Shown: positions 24,350-32,348, counted from the first letter of the stretch. The stretch is 43,385 bases of DNA from Cohnella baijiui (GCF_020731285.1 NZ_JAJFOW010000050.1:1-43385), one strand, 5' to 3'. Numbers and translations: made by a program. Notes: a model not told the origin generated them from the sequence alone.

Positions 24350-24532
24350 CTATTGCTGCTGCTGACGGGCCGCCGCCTGTTCGGCGATCTGGATGGCCCG
24401 CTTGACCATATTGCCTGCGTCTTTGGCCCGGATACCGCCCCAGCCTTCCTGCTGGACCGTATCGTAAAAGCCGAGATCCTTGGCGAGCTCCGTCTTGAAC
24501 TGCTCGGACATCGTACTGCGTCTGCGGCTCAT
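24350..24532 (-). CDS. sspF: Alpha/beta-type small acid-soluble spore protein, SspF family
   Basis: The 60-residue product contains the SASP core (ELAKDLGFYDTVQQEGWGG, RAKDAGNMVKRAIQIAEQ). These proteins coat spore DNA and protect it; SspF is a minor, conserved member. A Gln-rich tail ends the protein. AAGGGGGCG precedes the ATG. A sigma-G-like promoter lies about 55 nt upstream. The veg-sspF-ispE order matches Bacillus. Confidence 0.95.
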   Translation of the reverse strand: MSRRRSTMSEQFKTELAKDLGFYDTVQQEGWGGIRAKDAGNMVKRAIQIAEQAAARQQQQ

Positions 24533-24581
24533 TCGTCAACGCCCCCTTCGCGCAAGTGACGCCTTCGTTGGCGTTCCGGGC

Positions 24582-24611
24582 TAGGGTGCCCGAAAACGGC
24601 CTTTCCCATGC
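24582..24611 (-). promoter_or_regulatory. Sigma-G-like promoter of sspF
   Basis: GCATG (24611-24607), 18 nt, CACCCTA (24588-24582) on the minus strand fits gHATR-N18-CATNHTA with one mismatch. The -35 overlaps the edge of the veg terminator. Confidence 0.55.
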
Positions 24612-24652
24612 AAAACGGGCAGCGCCCGCGCCAACGCGCGAGGACTGCCCGT
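24612..24652 (-). terminator. Terminator of veg
   Basis: ACGGGCAG / CTGCCCGT stem with inner CGCGC/GCGCG pairing and TTTTG on the minus strand, 16 nt past the veg stop. Confidence 0.85.
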
Positions 24653-24667
24653 ACAAGTGAAATCGAG

Positions 24668-24943
24668 TCAATGCGACAAGTAGCTGATGCGGACTTGGCC
24701 TTCTTCGTTGCAAAGCATCACTTCGACGGACTCGGTCAGAATGTCGGCGTAGCTGTACGAGACGCGCTTGAACGCATTCTGTTCCTGGTCCAACTTGACG
24801 ATGAACACCGACGGGTAAATTTCCTCCAGCACGCCCGTGCGTTCGATGGTTTTACGACGGCCACCGTTGGCGCGGAGCATGATCTTGGCGCCGATATGCG
24901 GCTCCAAGCTTCGTTTGATTTCCAGAAGCGCGTTTTTGGACAT
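24668..24943 (-). CDS. veg: Veg protein
   Basis: The 91-residue product is a typical Veg (MSKNALLEIKRSLEPHIGAK, RRKTIERTGVLEEIYPSVFIVKLD, RVSYSYADILTESVEVM). Veg is widespread in spore formers and is linked in B. subtilis to biofilm matrix expression. An in-frame extension to 24970 would use the region that carries the promoter, so ATG 24943 is preferred. Two consensus sigma-A promoters in tandem drive it. Confidence 0.95.
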   Translation of the reverse strand: MSKNALLEIKRSLEPHIGAKIMLRANGGRRKTIERTGVLEEIYPSVFIVKLDQEQNAFKRVSYSYADILTESVEVMLCNEEGQVRISYLSH

Positions 24944-24969
24944 GTCCACTACCACCTCTTTCTCTGTCA

Positions 24970-25039
24970 ATTATAACTAAAAAGAGGTGGTTTGTCAAAC
25001 AGGAGAAATATTATAGCAGTACCCAAGTTTTATTGTCAA
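24970..25039 (-). promoter_or_regulatory. Tandem consensus sigma-A promoters of veg
   Basis: Distal: TTGACA (25039-25034), 18 nt, TATAAT (25015-25010). Proximal: TTGACA (24998-24993), 17 nt, TATAAT (24975-24970). All four hexamers are perfect, as expected of the very strong veg promoter. Confidence 0.9.
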
Positions 25040-25095
25040 TAATGTTTTGGGGGTGTAATCGGCTTTTTTGTGAAAATAGGCCTTTGGACGGACGA

Positions 25096-25968
25096 TTACG
25101 CAAAATCCGGGGCGGGCGTCACCGATTCCGGCAGCTTCATATTCGGTACGCCCACGCGGTACTTGCCGACCGTCTCCACGCCGCCGACGCCTTGCATGCC
25201 GCTGATCGTATGCGAGATCACGTCCGAGATGTCGATCGTCTCCCGGAACGGCGTGAATGCGGCCCGCACCGCCACGTAGACCGGGTCCAGGGCGTGGATC
25301 ATGATGCGCCCCGGCGAGCTCGCAAAGTTCGAGCCCGCGTAGAGCAGCGCCTCGAAATGCGACTGGCACGCCCCGGCGACGACGACGAGCGAATCGCGGC
25401 TGCGCTCGTAGCTGCGCGCGACATGAACGGCGTTCACGAAGTTCGCCGAGTTTTTGTAGCTGGACAGGGCGAGCAGGTTGCTGCGGGACTTCAGCACGCC
25501 GTCGTGGCCGGTGATGACCACGATGTCAGGACGCACCTGCGGGAGCAGCCGCCCGAGAATAAGCGGCATCTGCGACTCGTGGCAGTGGACGCCGTCCGCG
25601 GGGATGCGGAGCTGGTTGTACACGGCCATGCTTTTCTTCAGATAGCTCGCGTCTCCGTCGAGATGGAGCACCTTGCCGGGCATTTCGAAAAAGGGCCTGC
25701 GCGGAACGGAATCCTGGCCGAAGGCCGACTGCGCCTGCTCCCGCTCCACCCGCATCCGGTGCAGCGACTCGCTGGCCTGTATCCGCGCCCGGCGGGATCC
25801 GCCGAGCTCGTCCGGGTTCCGTACCGGCGCGAGGTCCGTCACCGGCGCATCCGCGAGCAGGCGATAGTCGGTCCCCCGCAGCACCGCCATTTGTTCGTTC
25901 ATTACCGCAATTCGAAACAGAACGTCACCGCCATACGATTTGCGGACGACCAAATCTCCTTGCTTCAT
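25096..25968 (-). CDS. yabG: Sporulation-specific protease YabG
   Basis: The 290-residue product matches YabG (MKQGDLVVRKSYGGDVLFRI, KVLHLDGDASYLKKSM, IVVITGHDG, NSANFVNAVHVAR, CQSHFEALLYAGSNFASSP). YabG is a cysteine protease that processes coat proteins in the mother cell. AAGAGGTGA lies 7 nt before the ATG. A good sigma-K promoter lies just upstream, so it has its own late sporulation control although it follows rsmA by only 66 nt. Confidence 0.95.
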   Translation of the reverse strand: MKQGDLVVRKSYGGDVLFRIAVMNEQMAVLRGTDYRLLADAPVTDLAPVRNPDELGGSRRARIQASESLHRMRVEREQAQSAFGQDSVPRRPFFEMPGKVLHLDGDASYLKKSMAVYNQLRIPADGVHCHESQMPLILGRLLPQVRPDIVVITGHDGVLKSRSNLLALSSYKNSANFVNAVHVARSYERSRDSLVVVAGACQSHFEALLYAGSNFASSPGRIMIHALDPVYVAVRAAFTPFRETIDISDVISHTISGMQGVGGVETVGKYRVGVPNMKLPESVTPAPDFA

Positions 25969-25989
25969 GGGCGAATCACCTCTTCCGTC

Positions 25990-26019
25990 TATCGTATGGA
26001 GGCATCCCGCACATGGTGC
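25990..26019 (-). promoter_or_regulatory. Sigma-K promoter of yabG
   Basis: GCACC (26019-26015), 16 nt, CATACGATA (25998-25990) on the minus strand fits the sigma-K pattern (mACm-N16-CATAnnnTA). Confidence 0.7.
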
Positions 26020-26034
26020 ACGGAGTTATGGATT

Positions 26035-26937
26035 CTAGGAAAGAAGCTTGGCCTCGGCGAGGGCGTCGGCCAGCGCGGCAAATTCCTTCAGCGACAGCGT
26101 CTCGCCTCGGCGCGTCGGGTCGATGCCGCAGCGCTCGAAGACGCCGCCGAGTTCGGCTTTGCGCTCCTTGCCGACGAGCGCGGCCAGATTGTTGCCGAGC
26201 GTCTTGCGACGCTGGGCGAAGGCTGCGTGAACGACGCGGAAGTAGCGCTCCTCGTCGCTCACGTCGACGGCGGGCTTCGGCCGCCGCTTCAGCTTGATGA
26301 CGGCGGAATCGACGTTCGGCGCCGGGATGAAGGCGCCCGACGGCACGATGCAGACGAGCTCCGGCTCGCAATAATACTGCACGGCGATGCTGAGCGTGCC
26401 ATAGTCTTTGCCGCCCGGCTTCGCGGCCATCCGCTCGGCTACCTCCTTCTGCACCATGACGACGATGTTCTCGATTGGCAGATGCTCCTCGAGAAGCCGC
26501 ATAATGATCGGCGTCGTCACGTAGTAAGGCAAGTTGGCCACGACGCTGACGCTTTCCGTCCCGGCGAACCGCTCCTGCCACAGCTGCCGCAGATCCGCCT
26601 TCAGCACGTCCGCATGAACGACCGACACGTTGTCATAGGGGGCGAGCACGTCCTGCAGGATCGGGATGAGCCTGCCGTCGATCTCGAGCGCGGCGACCCG
26701 TCCGGCCTCCTGCGCCAGCCGCTCCGTGAGCGCGCCTACGCCAGGACCGATCTCGAGCGCGCCTTTGGCGGGGCCGAGGTCGGCGGCGTCCACAATCTTG
26801 TCGAGAATGTTTTTGTCGATCAGGAAGTTCTGCCCGAGGCTCTTCTTGAACGTAAAGCCGTGCTTGCGGATGATATCCTTCGTCCGCGTCGGCGTCGCGA
26901 TCGCGGCCGCTCTCGTATGGGTCTGATTCGTCGTCAT
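26035..26937 (-). CDS. rsmA: 16S rRNA (A1518/A1519-N6) dimethyltransferase
   Basis: The 300-residue KsgA protein has SLGQNFLIDKNILDKIV, SAM motif LEIGPGVGALTERL, VVANLPYYVTTPI (catalytic NLPY) and FIPAPNVDSAVIKLKRR. It dimethylates two adenines near the 3' end of 16S rRNA. The start ATG overlaps the rnmV stop by 4 nt, so the two RNA-maturation genes are coupled. The frame is open further upstream but only as a shadow of rnmV. Confidence 0.97.
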   Translation of the reverse strand: MTTNQTHTRAAAIATPTRTKDIIRKHGFTFKKSLGQNFLIDKNILDKIVDAADLGPAKGALEIGPGVGALTERLAQEAGRVAALEIDGRLIPILQDVLAPYDNVSVVHADVLKADLRQLWQERFAGTESVSVVANLPYYVTTPIIMRLLEEHLPIENIVVMVQKEVAERMAAKPGGKDYGTLSIAVQYYCEPELVCIVPSGAFIPAPNVDSAVIKLKRRPKPAVDVSDEERYFRVVHAAFAQRRKTLGNNLAALVGKERKAELGGVFERCGIDPTRRGETLSLKEFAALADALAEAKLLS

Positions 26938-27497
26938 GTCGTCTCTCCTTCGCTCTCCAGTCGCTCCAGCGCCTCGGCGAATTCCGCCCGCGTAATGCGG
27001 AACATGACGCAGCGCTTGTGGAACTGCTTGCCGTTGGCGTAGCCGATGCCGAGCAACTCGCCCATCCGCTCGCGCCGGCCGGCCGCCTCCGCATGGACGA
27101 TGAGGCCGGCATCGATCAGATCGCTCCAGGCGATCTCCGCCTCCGCGGCCGCCGTCTCGGGCGCCTCCGCGGTCCGCACGCGGGCGAGCGCGCCGCGGAT
27201 CGCCTCCGGACTCGCGTGCTCCACGCCGAGACCGTCCCGCCCCCGTGCTTCGTCCCGCGTCAGGAAGGCGTGCTTGCACCCCGGCACCCGCTCCGCGATG
27301 ATCTTGCGGATCTTCTCCCCCGGCACATCGGGGTCCGTGAACACGATGACGCCCCGCCGCTCGTAGGCGAGCTCGATGCGGCGCAGCACGCCCTCGTCGA
27401 TCGCGGAGCCGCCCGTTTCGATCGTATCCGCCCCGACCGCCCGGCGTACGGCAACCGTGTCTTCCTTGCCTTCCACTACGATTATTTCGGAGATCAT
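26934..27497 (-). CDS. rnmV: Ribonuclease M5
   Basis: The 187-residue product has a Toprim domain (EIIVVEGKEDTVAVRRAVGAD, VIVFTDPDVPGEKIRKII with D-x-D). The M5 C-terminal region follows (GLIVHAEAAGRRERMGELLGI, HKRCVMFRITRAEF). It matures the 5S rRNA, a gene for which lies at the other end of this window. AAAGGAACC precedes the ATG, and a TATAAT -10 lies 45 nt upstream. Confidence 0.95.
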   Translation of the reverse strand: MISEIIVVEGKEDTVAVRRAVGADTIETGGSAIDEGVLRRIELAYERRGVIVFTDPDVPGEKIRKIIAERVPGCKHAFLTRDEARGRDGLGVEHASPEAIRGALARVRTAEAPETAAAEAEIAWSDLIDAGLIVHAEAAGRRERMGELLGIGYANGKQFHKRCVMFRITRAEFAEALERLESEGETT

Positions 27498-27540
27498 GAA
27501 TACCGGTTCCTTTCCGCATAACCCATCCTCAATAACGTCT

Positions 27541-27569
27541 ATTATAGCCGACTTGACCCTCGCGCACGA
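27541..27569 (-). promoter_or_regulatory. Probable promoter of rnmV-rsmA
   Basis: TATAAT (27546-27541) with a weak -35 (TTCGTG, 27569-27564), 17 nt apart on the minus strand. Confidence 0.45.
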
Positions 27570-27620
27570 AAAAAACGCCGTTTTCCGAAAAAGAAAGGGT
27601 CATTCGGCGGCGGGCGGGTT

Positions 27621-27655
27621 AAAAAAAAGATCAGGGGCATGTAACCTTTCCCCTT
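27621..27655 (-). terminator. Weak terminator-like element upstream of rnmV
   Basis: AGGGG / CCCCT pairing across a 12-nt loop, then TGATC and eight Ts on the minus strand. The stem is short. It may end read-through from yabE. Confidence 0.35.
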
Positions 27656-27731
27656 GCTCAGGCGTCCTATTGGTAACAGACTTTTTCGACCTCTGCCTCC
27701 GAGCGGTTCGGCTTGTTTTCGCCTGGCGGGC

Positions 27732-27830
27732 AGCCAAGTAAAAACGGCTTTGCCGTCTTCCCGGACGGCGACACGTTTTTATCGGAGGTCATACAGAAAT
27801 GGATACGGTAAAACTTATACATGCTGTAAG
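27732..27830. repeat. Dispersed ~100-bp repeat, copy B
   Basis: This is the partner of 12469-12569. Here the internal hairpins are more complete (ACGGC-TTT-GCCGT and GCCGTC-N6-GACGGC), suggesting that structure rather than coding is kept. No gene is seen in 27498-27942; the stretch holds this repeat, the yabE terminator and the rnmV promoter. Confidence 0.65.
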
Positions 27831-27832
27831 AC

Positions 27833-27862
27833 CAAAAAAGAAGAGGCCTCTTCGGCCCCTTC
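27833..27862 (-). terminator. Terminator of yabE
   Basis: AAG-GGCC-GAAGA-GGCC-CTT stem followed by CTTTTTT on the minus strand, about 80 nt past the yabE stop. Confidence 0.8.
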
Positions 27863-27942
27863 CCCTCGCCACGGCCTTCCGGCCATGCTAATGAAGCATA
27901 ACGATCATGGCTAGACATCGATCCTGCCAAACCGCTCAAGTC

Positions 27943-29094
27943 TCAATCCGCAGTCGGCTTCACCGGTCCGATGACGTGGACGGTATAGCCCCGCTTCAAG
28001 CCGAACTTGTTCGCATATTTTTCGCTGTCGTAATAGACGTCGATTTTTTTGCCTTTGATCGCGCCGCCGGTATCTTCCGCGCGGCGGAATCCGATACCTT
28101 CGATGTACACCCACCAACCGATAGGAATCACCTTGGGATCGACGGCGATCGTGCGGCCTTCGGCCACCTTCGTGCCCGATGCCGTAATCCCGTAGCCGGC
28201 ATCGCCTTCGCTCTTGCCGGTCGACGCGGGCCCCGCCGAATAAGCGGTCAACGTCATGTTGTTGATCGTCTGCTTGACGCGGACCGTCTGGCCGCCCAGC
28301 TTGATCGTGCGCGGCTGGTTCGCTCCCGCGTTGTAGGACAGCGTGGTGACCGCTGGTTTTTTCTTCGCGCCGACGGCGACGACCTGCTGTACCGCAGGCT
28401 GCTCCATCGACTTGGCGATCATCTGTTCGCTGACGAGCTTGCCGTCTTCGTAGACGCGCTGATACGTCTTGACGAGGCGGCCTTCCTTGCCGGTGCGGAC
28501 GACCTTCTGCTGTCCTTCGAGCAGGCTCGGGTCCTTCTGCTTCACGACCGTATAAGCGACGGGATGCTGAGTCGCGACGATGTCCTTTTTGACGCGTACG
28601 ACCTTGATGGTCGTGCCTGGTTCGATCGGAGCGCTCAGCGCCGGGAATACCCGGTCGTCCCCGGTGAGGGGGACTTTCAGGTCGGCGAGCGCCTCCTGAA
28701 CGGTGTCGGCAGTCGTATATTTGAGTTCGTTCTTCCCGTCCGCGGCCAGCGTGACGCCGACGGCGCGGTCGATAACGATACGGCTTCCATCTTGCAGGGA
28801 TGCGGTTAACGCTTGAGAAAGTTCATCGTTAGGTCCGACCGTGATGTTCTGTTCCTCGAAGAGGGATTTGACATCCGTCGTTCGGGTTTGGATGACGGTA
28901 GATTTTCCGCCGTCCACGACTGTCACGCTCATGGCGGACGCGCCGTGCAGCAGCATGATCAAACAGATGGTAAGAGCAAAGGACAGAATTGCGCTCAAGA
29001 GAATCAAACGCAAATGCTCATGCAACCATCGCGCTGCGTGAAGCTTGCCGGTCGGTCGTGGATCATGGGTTCCCTGGATAGGAACTGCACCCAT
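27943..29094 (-). CDS. yabE: YabE-like cell-wall protein with DUF348, G5 and 3D domains
   Basis: The 383-residue product has one N-terminal membrane helix (about 29-51), two DUF348 (YabE-type) segments (about 55-93 and 104-148) and a G5 domain (about 164-243). A C-terminal 3D domain (about 280-358; MTLTAYSAGPAS, AVDPKVIPIG, FRRAEDTGGAIKGKKIDVYY) has the double-psi barrel and Asp residues of lytic transglycosylase-like resuscitation factors. It probably trims peptidoglycan outside the membrane. AAGGAGGAAC lies before the ATG. A c-di-AMP riboswitch and terminator lie about 340-620 nt upstream. Confidence 0.92.
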   Translation of the reverse strand: MGAVPIQGTHDPRPTGKLHAARWLHEHLRLILLSAILSFALTICLIMLLHGASAMSVTVVDGGKSTVIQTRTTDVKSLFEEQNITVGPNDELSQALTASLQDGSRIVIDRAVGVTLAADGKNELKYTTADTVQEALADLKVPLTGDDRVFPALSAPIEPGTTIKVVRVKKDIVATQHPVAYTVVKQKDPSLLEGQQKVVRTGKEGRLVKTYQRVYEDGKLVSEQMIAKSMEQPAVQQVVAVGAKKKPAVTTLSYNAGANQPRTIKLGGQTVRVKQTINNMTLTAYSAGPASTGKSEGDAGYGITASGTKVAEGRTIAVDPKVIPIGWWVYIEGIGFRRAEDTGGAIKGKKIDVYYDSEKYANKFGLKRGYTVHVIGPVKPTAD

Positions 29095-29432
29095 TTTCTC
29101 GTTCCTCCTTCATAGCCTCGCCGTCGACTGTTAAGCATGACTTCGTCTGACGCGACTATCCATTTGTGGTAACGGCGCGGAAGCTCGTGTGGAGCGGCAG
29201 TCACACGAACGATTCGCCGCCTTGCCCAGCTCGAGGGGTCGCGAGCGCCCAATGATCAGATTCCCCTTGTTACACATCGTGCGTAGGCCTCGGACAAGCA
29301 TGCCTTGTAAGGACGACCTCGCCATCCTCGGAAGAGGGCGGGCGCATTTTACGGGAGGCGACGGGCCATCAAGATGACGTGGGCTTCATGCTTGGCTGGC
29401 GCGCGCCGAAAGGCAGCATGCTTTTCGGGCAC
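29095..29432. other. Long leader between riboswitch terminator and yabE
   Basis: About 340 nt with no credible gene and no further terminator. It would be the 5' UTR of yabE after riboswitch read-through. Only the yabE ribosome site at its end is recognised. Confidence 0.5.
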
Positions 29433-29468
29433 AAAAAAAGCCGGCGACAGAGGACCTGTTCGTGGCTT
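29433..29468 (-). terminator. Riboswitch expression-platform terminator
   Basis: Stem AGCC-CGA-CAG / CTG-TCG-GGCT with small bulges, followed by seven Ts on the minus strand. It lies about 50 nt after the aptamer, as expected for transcription control. Confidence 0.75.
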
Positions 29469-29518
29469 CCGCTCAAGGTGTAAAAGGGGAATTGGGCAGC
29501 ACGAGGTTGACCTCTCTC

Positions 29519-29719
29519 TACTACGCTTACGAGGTTAGCTGTCGGGTTCGGGCGTGGAGAGTCGCCCTATCCGCGGGCATCGGACACCGATCGCTGGACC
29601 GGTTTCCTTGTTTGCGGAATTCACCCCAAGATTGCTCACCCGCATCCGCCGAGCGATCGCGGCTCGGCATCTGCGTCGGGTCCCCCGATCTCCGTTAAGG
29701 GAGATTCAGCGTACTGGAA
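29519..29719 (-). ncRNA. c-di-AMP riboswitch (ydaO-yuaA type)
   Basis: The minus strand carries the class-defining blocks in order: GCTGAATCTCCC (5' end), GGGGGACCC (29686-29678), TTGGGGTGAATTCC (near 29621-29627), CGAACCCGACAGCTAACC and TCGTAAGCG (29554-29524). Outer ACGC/GCGT pairing closes the aptamer. This class binds c-di-AMP and turns genes off when it is abundant. Its targets are usually cell-wall remodelling or K+ transport genes, which fits the 3D-domain gene downstream. Confidence 0.9.
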
Positions 29720-29750
29720 AAGGGATGACATATTCAAACTCTTGAAACTG

Positions 29751-29780
29751 ATGATAACCTCTCGCCCCCGAAGGTGTAAA
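29751..29780 (-). promoter_or_regulatory. Promoter of the riboswitch-yabE transcript
   Basis: TTTACA (29780-29775), 18 nt, TATCAT (29756-29751) on the minus strand. The predicted start is about 25 nt before the aptamer. Confidence 0.6.
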
Positions 29781-29875
29781 GAACGGTCAAAGCGTGAATT
29801 TAGCCTTTTTCCCCGGAAATATCGCCGTTTTTTCGTAATTCGAAGATAAAAAACCAGTTTTATCTGAGAAAAGAG

Positions 29876-30673
29876 TTATTTTTCTTGCATTGTAACCGTT
29901 TTTTCTTCGAGTCGAAAACAGGCCCGCGCATTTAAGCTCGTTAAATCTTCTATATTTTCCCTGGTCAGGCCCTTGATTTCCGCAGCCGCATCTGCGACTA
30001 AAGACACATAAGCGGACTCGTTTCGCTTGCCTCGATGAGGATGTGGGGCCAGGTAAGGGGCATCGGTCTCGATCAGCAATCGGTCTAGCGGAACCTTGGC
30101 CAACACCTCCTTCGGGACACGCGCGTTTTTGAAGGTAACCGGTCCGCCGAAGGAGATATAGAAGTTCATATCGAGGCATTGTCGAGCTGTCTCCCAGCTC
30201 CCGGAAAAGCAGTGCATGATACCGCCGACTTCCGAGGCGCCTTCTTCCCGCAACAGGCGGACGACGTCTTCGTGCGCGTCGCGGTTGTGGATGACGATCG
30301 GCTTGTTCAGCCGTTTGGCCAGGCGAATCTGCTCCCGGAAGACGACGTGCTGGACGTCCTTGGGGGAAGTATCCCAATAATAGTCGAGGCCGATCTCGCC
30401 GATGGCGACCACTTTGGGGTGGGCGCACAGCCGTTCGATCCAGGCGAGGTCCTCTTCGAGCCGCATATCGATCGCATCGGTCGGATGCCAGCCAACGGCC
30501 GCATAGATAAAGGGATATCGTTCCGCGAGCGCCATCGTCGTCGGGATCGTCTCGCGGTTGAAGCCGATGTTCACGATCGTGGAAACGCCGGCTTCTCGCG
30601 CTCTCGCGATCACTTCTTCGCGGTCGTTGTCGAATTTGGGTGAATCCAGATGGGCGTGCGTGTCGAATAACAT
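29876..30673 (-). CDS. tatD: TatD-family metal-dependent hydrolase
   Basis: The 265-residue TIM-barrel product has FDTHAHLDSPKF (metal His6/His8), AIGEIGLDYYWD (metal Glu), VIHNRDAHEDVVRLL, GGIMHCFSGSWE and LIETDAPYLAPHPHRGKRNE. Family members act as 3'-5' DNases or general phosphoesterases. It corresponds to B. subtilis YabD, which follows metS; here it follows an HD-domain gene by 58 nt. The yabE promoter and riboswitch lie behind it. Confidence 0.93.
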   Translation of the reverse strand: MLFDTHAHLDSPKFDNDREEVIARAREAGVSTIVNIGFNRETIPTTMALAERYPFIYAAVGWHPTDAIDMRLEEDLAWIERLCAHPKVVAIGEIGLDYYWDTSPKDVQHVVFREQIRLAKRLNKPIVIHNRDAHEDVVRLLREEGASEVGGIMHCFSGSWETARQCLDMNFYISFGGPVTFKNARVPKEVLAKVPLDRLLIETDAPYLAPHPHRGKRNESAYVSLVADAAAEIKGLTRENIEDLTSLNARACFRLEEKTVTMQEK

Positions 30674-30699
30674 GTCGCTTGTTGTCTCCCTTCTATAGA

Positions 30700-30720
30700 G
30701 GACGCGCCCGAGCGCGTCCT
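30700..30720. terminator. Perfect hairpin between the HD gene and tatD
   Basis: AGGACGCGC-CCG-GCGCGTCCT-type palindrome with no T run in either direction. It may be an RNA stability or processing structure rather than a terminator. Confidence 0.4.
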
Positions 30721-30731
30721 TGCCTGTTTCC

Positions 30732-32024
30732 TTAGAGTCCCAGCAGGTCGCGGGTTTCCCGATTCAGCCGCGGGGCATGCGGGCGCACCAGGTCGTCCGG
30801 ATAGTAGATGTAGTATTTCCCCGTATGCAAGCCCGCGATCGAGCGGATGATGTCGGACTTGAGCGAGATTTCCGTCAGCCGCTCCTTCGCGTCGAGCACG
30901 AGGACCGGCGCCTTGTCCGACGTGTCCGGCTGCGCTCCGGGCTTGTACACGTCATAAGGCAGATCGGTCGGCGTATCCATCTCCAAGTGGTAGTCCGGAT
31001 CGAGGCCGATCTTCCGCCACTCGGTTCGGAGCCGCTCGGCAAGTGTTTCATCCGGCTGCTCCAGCGGTACATACTTGTAGAGTCGGCGATTTAAAAAACG
31101 TCTACATAGTTCCGCCAACAGCGGATCCCGTTCGTGCATCCACTGGCCGAAAGCCGTCTGCACCATGGCTTCGTCCAGTGCCAGATAGCTGTTCACCGTC
31201 ATCGTTCCGCGCAGCAGCTGCTCCAGGGGAGGCAGCAGAAAACCGAACCGATAGCCGGCGCGGTGCAGTTCCTCGGCCCTGCGGAAAATCTGCCGCAGCA
31301 AGATCTCGGAGCTGCGCGTCACGGGGTGGAAGTAAATCTGCCAATACATCTGATAGCGGGACATCAAATAATCCTCGACGGCGTGCATTCCGCTTTCTTT
31401 GACCACGATCTGTCCTTGATGCGGGCGCAGGACGCGCAGGATCCGGTCGAGGTCGAACGTGCCGTAGTTCACGCCGGTGAAGTAGGCGTCGCGCAGCAGA
31501 TAATCCATCCGATCGGCGTCCATTTGGCTCGAGACGAGGCTGACCACGATCGGTTTGTCGTATGTCTTGCGGATGACCGCGGCGACCTGCTCCGGAAATG
31601 CGGGGTCGACTTCCTTCAATATCCGGTTGATCCCGGTCTCCCCCAGGATGATCTCGCACGTCCACTCTTCGTGGTCCGTCCGGAACACCTGTTCGATGGA
31701 GTGGGAAAAAGGTCCGTGTCCGACATCATGCAACAAAGAAGCGCATAAACTTACCAATTTCTCCCCTTGCGGCCAATCCTTGTATCGATTACGCTCAAAT
31801 TGGCTGATGATTTTCCTCGTAATCTCATACACGCCGAGCGAGTGGGAGAAGCGGCTGTGCTCCGCCCCGTGAAAGGTGAGATAGGATGTGCCCAGCTGCC
31901 GGATGCGGCGCAACCGCTGGAATTCGGGCGTGTTGATGAGCCCCCAGATCGTGGCGTCTTGCACGTAGATCGAATTATGAACCGGGTCTTTGAATACCTT
32001 CTCCTCTTCCAATTGGCGCAGCAT
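30732..32024 (-). CDS. HD-domain phosphohydrolase, YwfO-like
   Basis: The 430-residue product starts with the YwfO/dGTPase-like pattern FKDPVHNSIYV, FQRLRRIRQLGTSYLTFHGAEHSRFSHSLG (His61) and the HD pair in LLHDVGHGPFSHSIE (His99/Asp100), then QMDADRMDYLLRDAYFTGV. Relatives hydrolyse (d)NTPs; substrate and cellular role are unclear. GGAGGTG lies 5 nt before the ATG. A pair of facing Spo0A-box sequences lies 30-60 nt upstream. It occupies the place held by metS in B. subtilis. Confidence 0.88.
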   Translation of the reverse strand: MLRQLEEEKVFKDPVHNSIYVQDATIWGLINTPEFQRLRRIRQLGTSYLTFHGAEHSRFSHSLGVYEITRKIISQFERNRYKDWPQGEKLVSLCASLLHDVGHGPFSHSIEQVFRTDHEEWTCEIILGETGINRILKEVDPAFPEQVAAVIRKTYDKPIVVSLVSSQMDADRMDYLLRDAYFTGVNYGTFDLDRILRVLRPHQGQIVVKESGMHAVEDYLMSRYQMYWQIYFHPVTRSSEILLRQIFRRAEELHRAGYRFGFLLPPLEQLLRGTMTVNSYLALDEAMVQTAFGQWMHERDPLLAELCRRFLNRRLYKYVPLEQPDETLAERLRTEWRKIGLDPDYHLEMDTPTDLPYDVYKPGAQPDTSDKAPVLVLDAKERLTEISLKSDIIRSIAGLHTGKYYIYYPDDLVRPHAPRLNRETRDLLGL

Positions 32025-32053
32025 GATGCACCTCCGTCAAATTTGGCAACTTG

Positions 32054-32083
32054 ATTCGACAAATAGAGTGGATTTTGTCGAAT
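32054..32083. promoter_or_regulatory. Inverted pair of Spo0A boxes upstream of the HD gene
   Basis: ATTCGACAAA (32054-32063) and TTTGTCGAAT (32074-32083) are perfect inverted copies with a 10-bp spacer. Each contains the 0A-box core TGTCGAA. Nothing else is recognised in 32084-32200. Confidence 0.6.
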
Positions 32084-32209
32084 TATGTCGTATTAGGTAT
32101 GGGAAAATATATGCTCCCTGACCCTCTCTCCAGACTGCCTAAACCCCTACAACCACCGTAACGATAACCTTTTCCATCAATATTGTCATAATTAGATCGC
32201 GATACCCGG

Positions 32210-32238
32210 TTGACTTATTTGGGAATGGTTGGTACGAT
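32210..32238 (+). promoter_or_regulatory. Sigma-A promoter of abrB
   Basis: TTGACT (32210-32215), 17 nt, TACGAT (32233-32238). The start near 32245 gives a leader of about 100 nt. Confidence 0.8.
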
Positions 32239-32259
32239 AGTAAGCGGAAAAGCCAGAAA

Positions 32260-32269
32260 TTTGTCGAAT
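32260..32269 (+). promoter_or_regulatory. Spo0A box just downstream of the abrB start site
   Basis: TTTGTCGAAT at about +15 to +24. In B. subtilis Spo0A~P represses abrB from boxes placed just downstream of the start site. Confidence 0.7.
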
Positions 32270-32348
32270 GATGGCGACTTGCGGACAAGCTCTCGTGGCC
32301 CCTATCCGTATAGAACTTATTTTAACCTGTATGAAGGAGGATTTCCAA

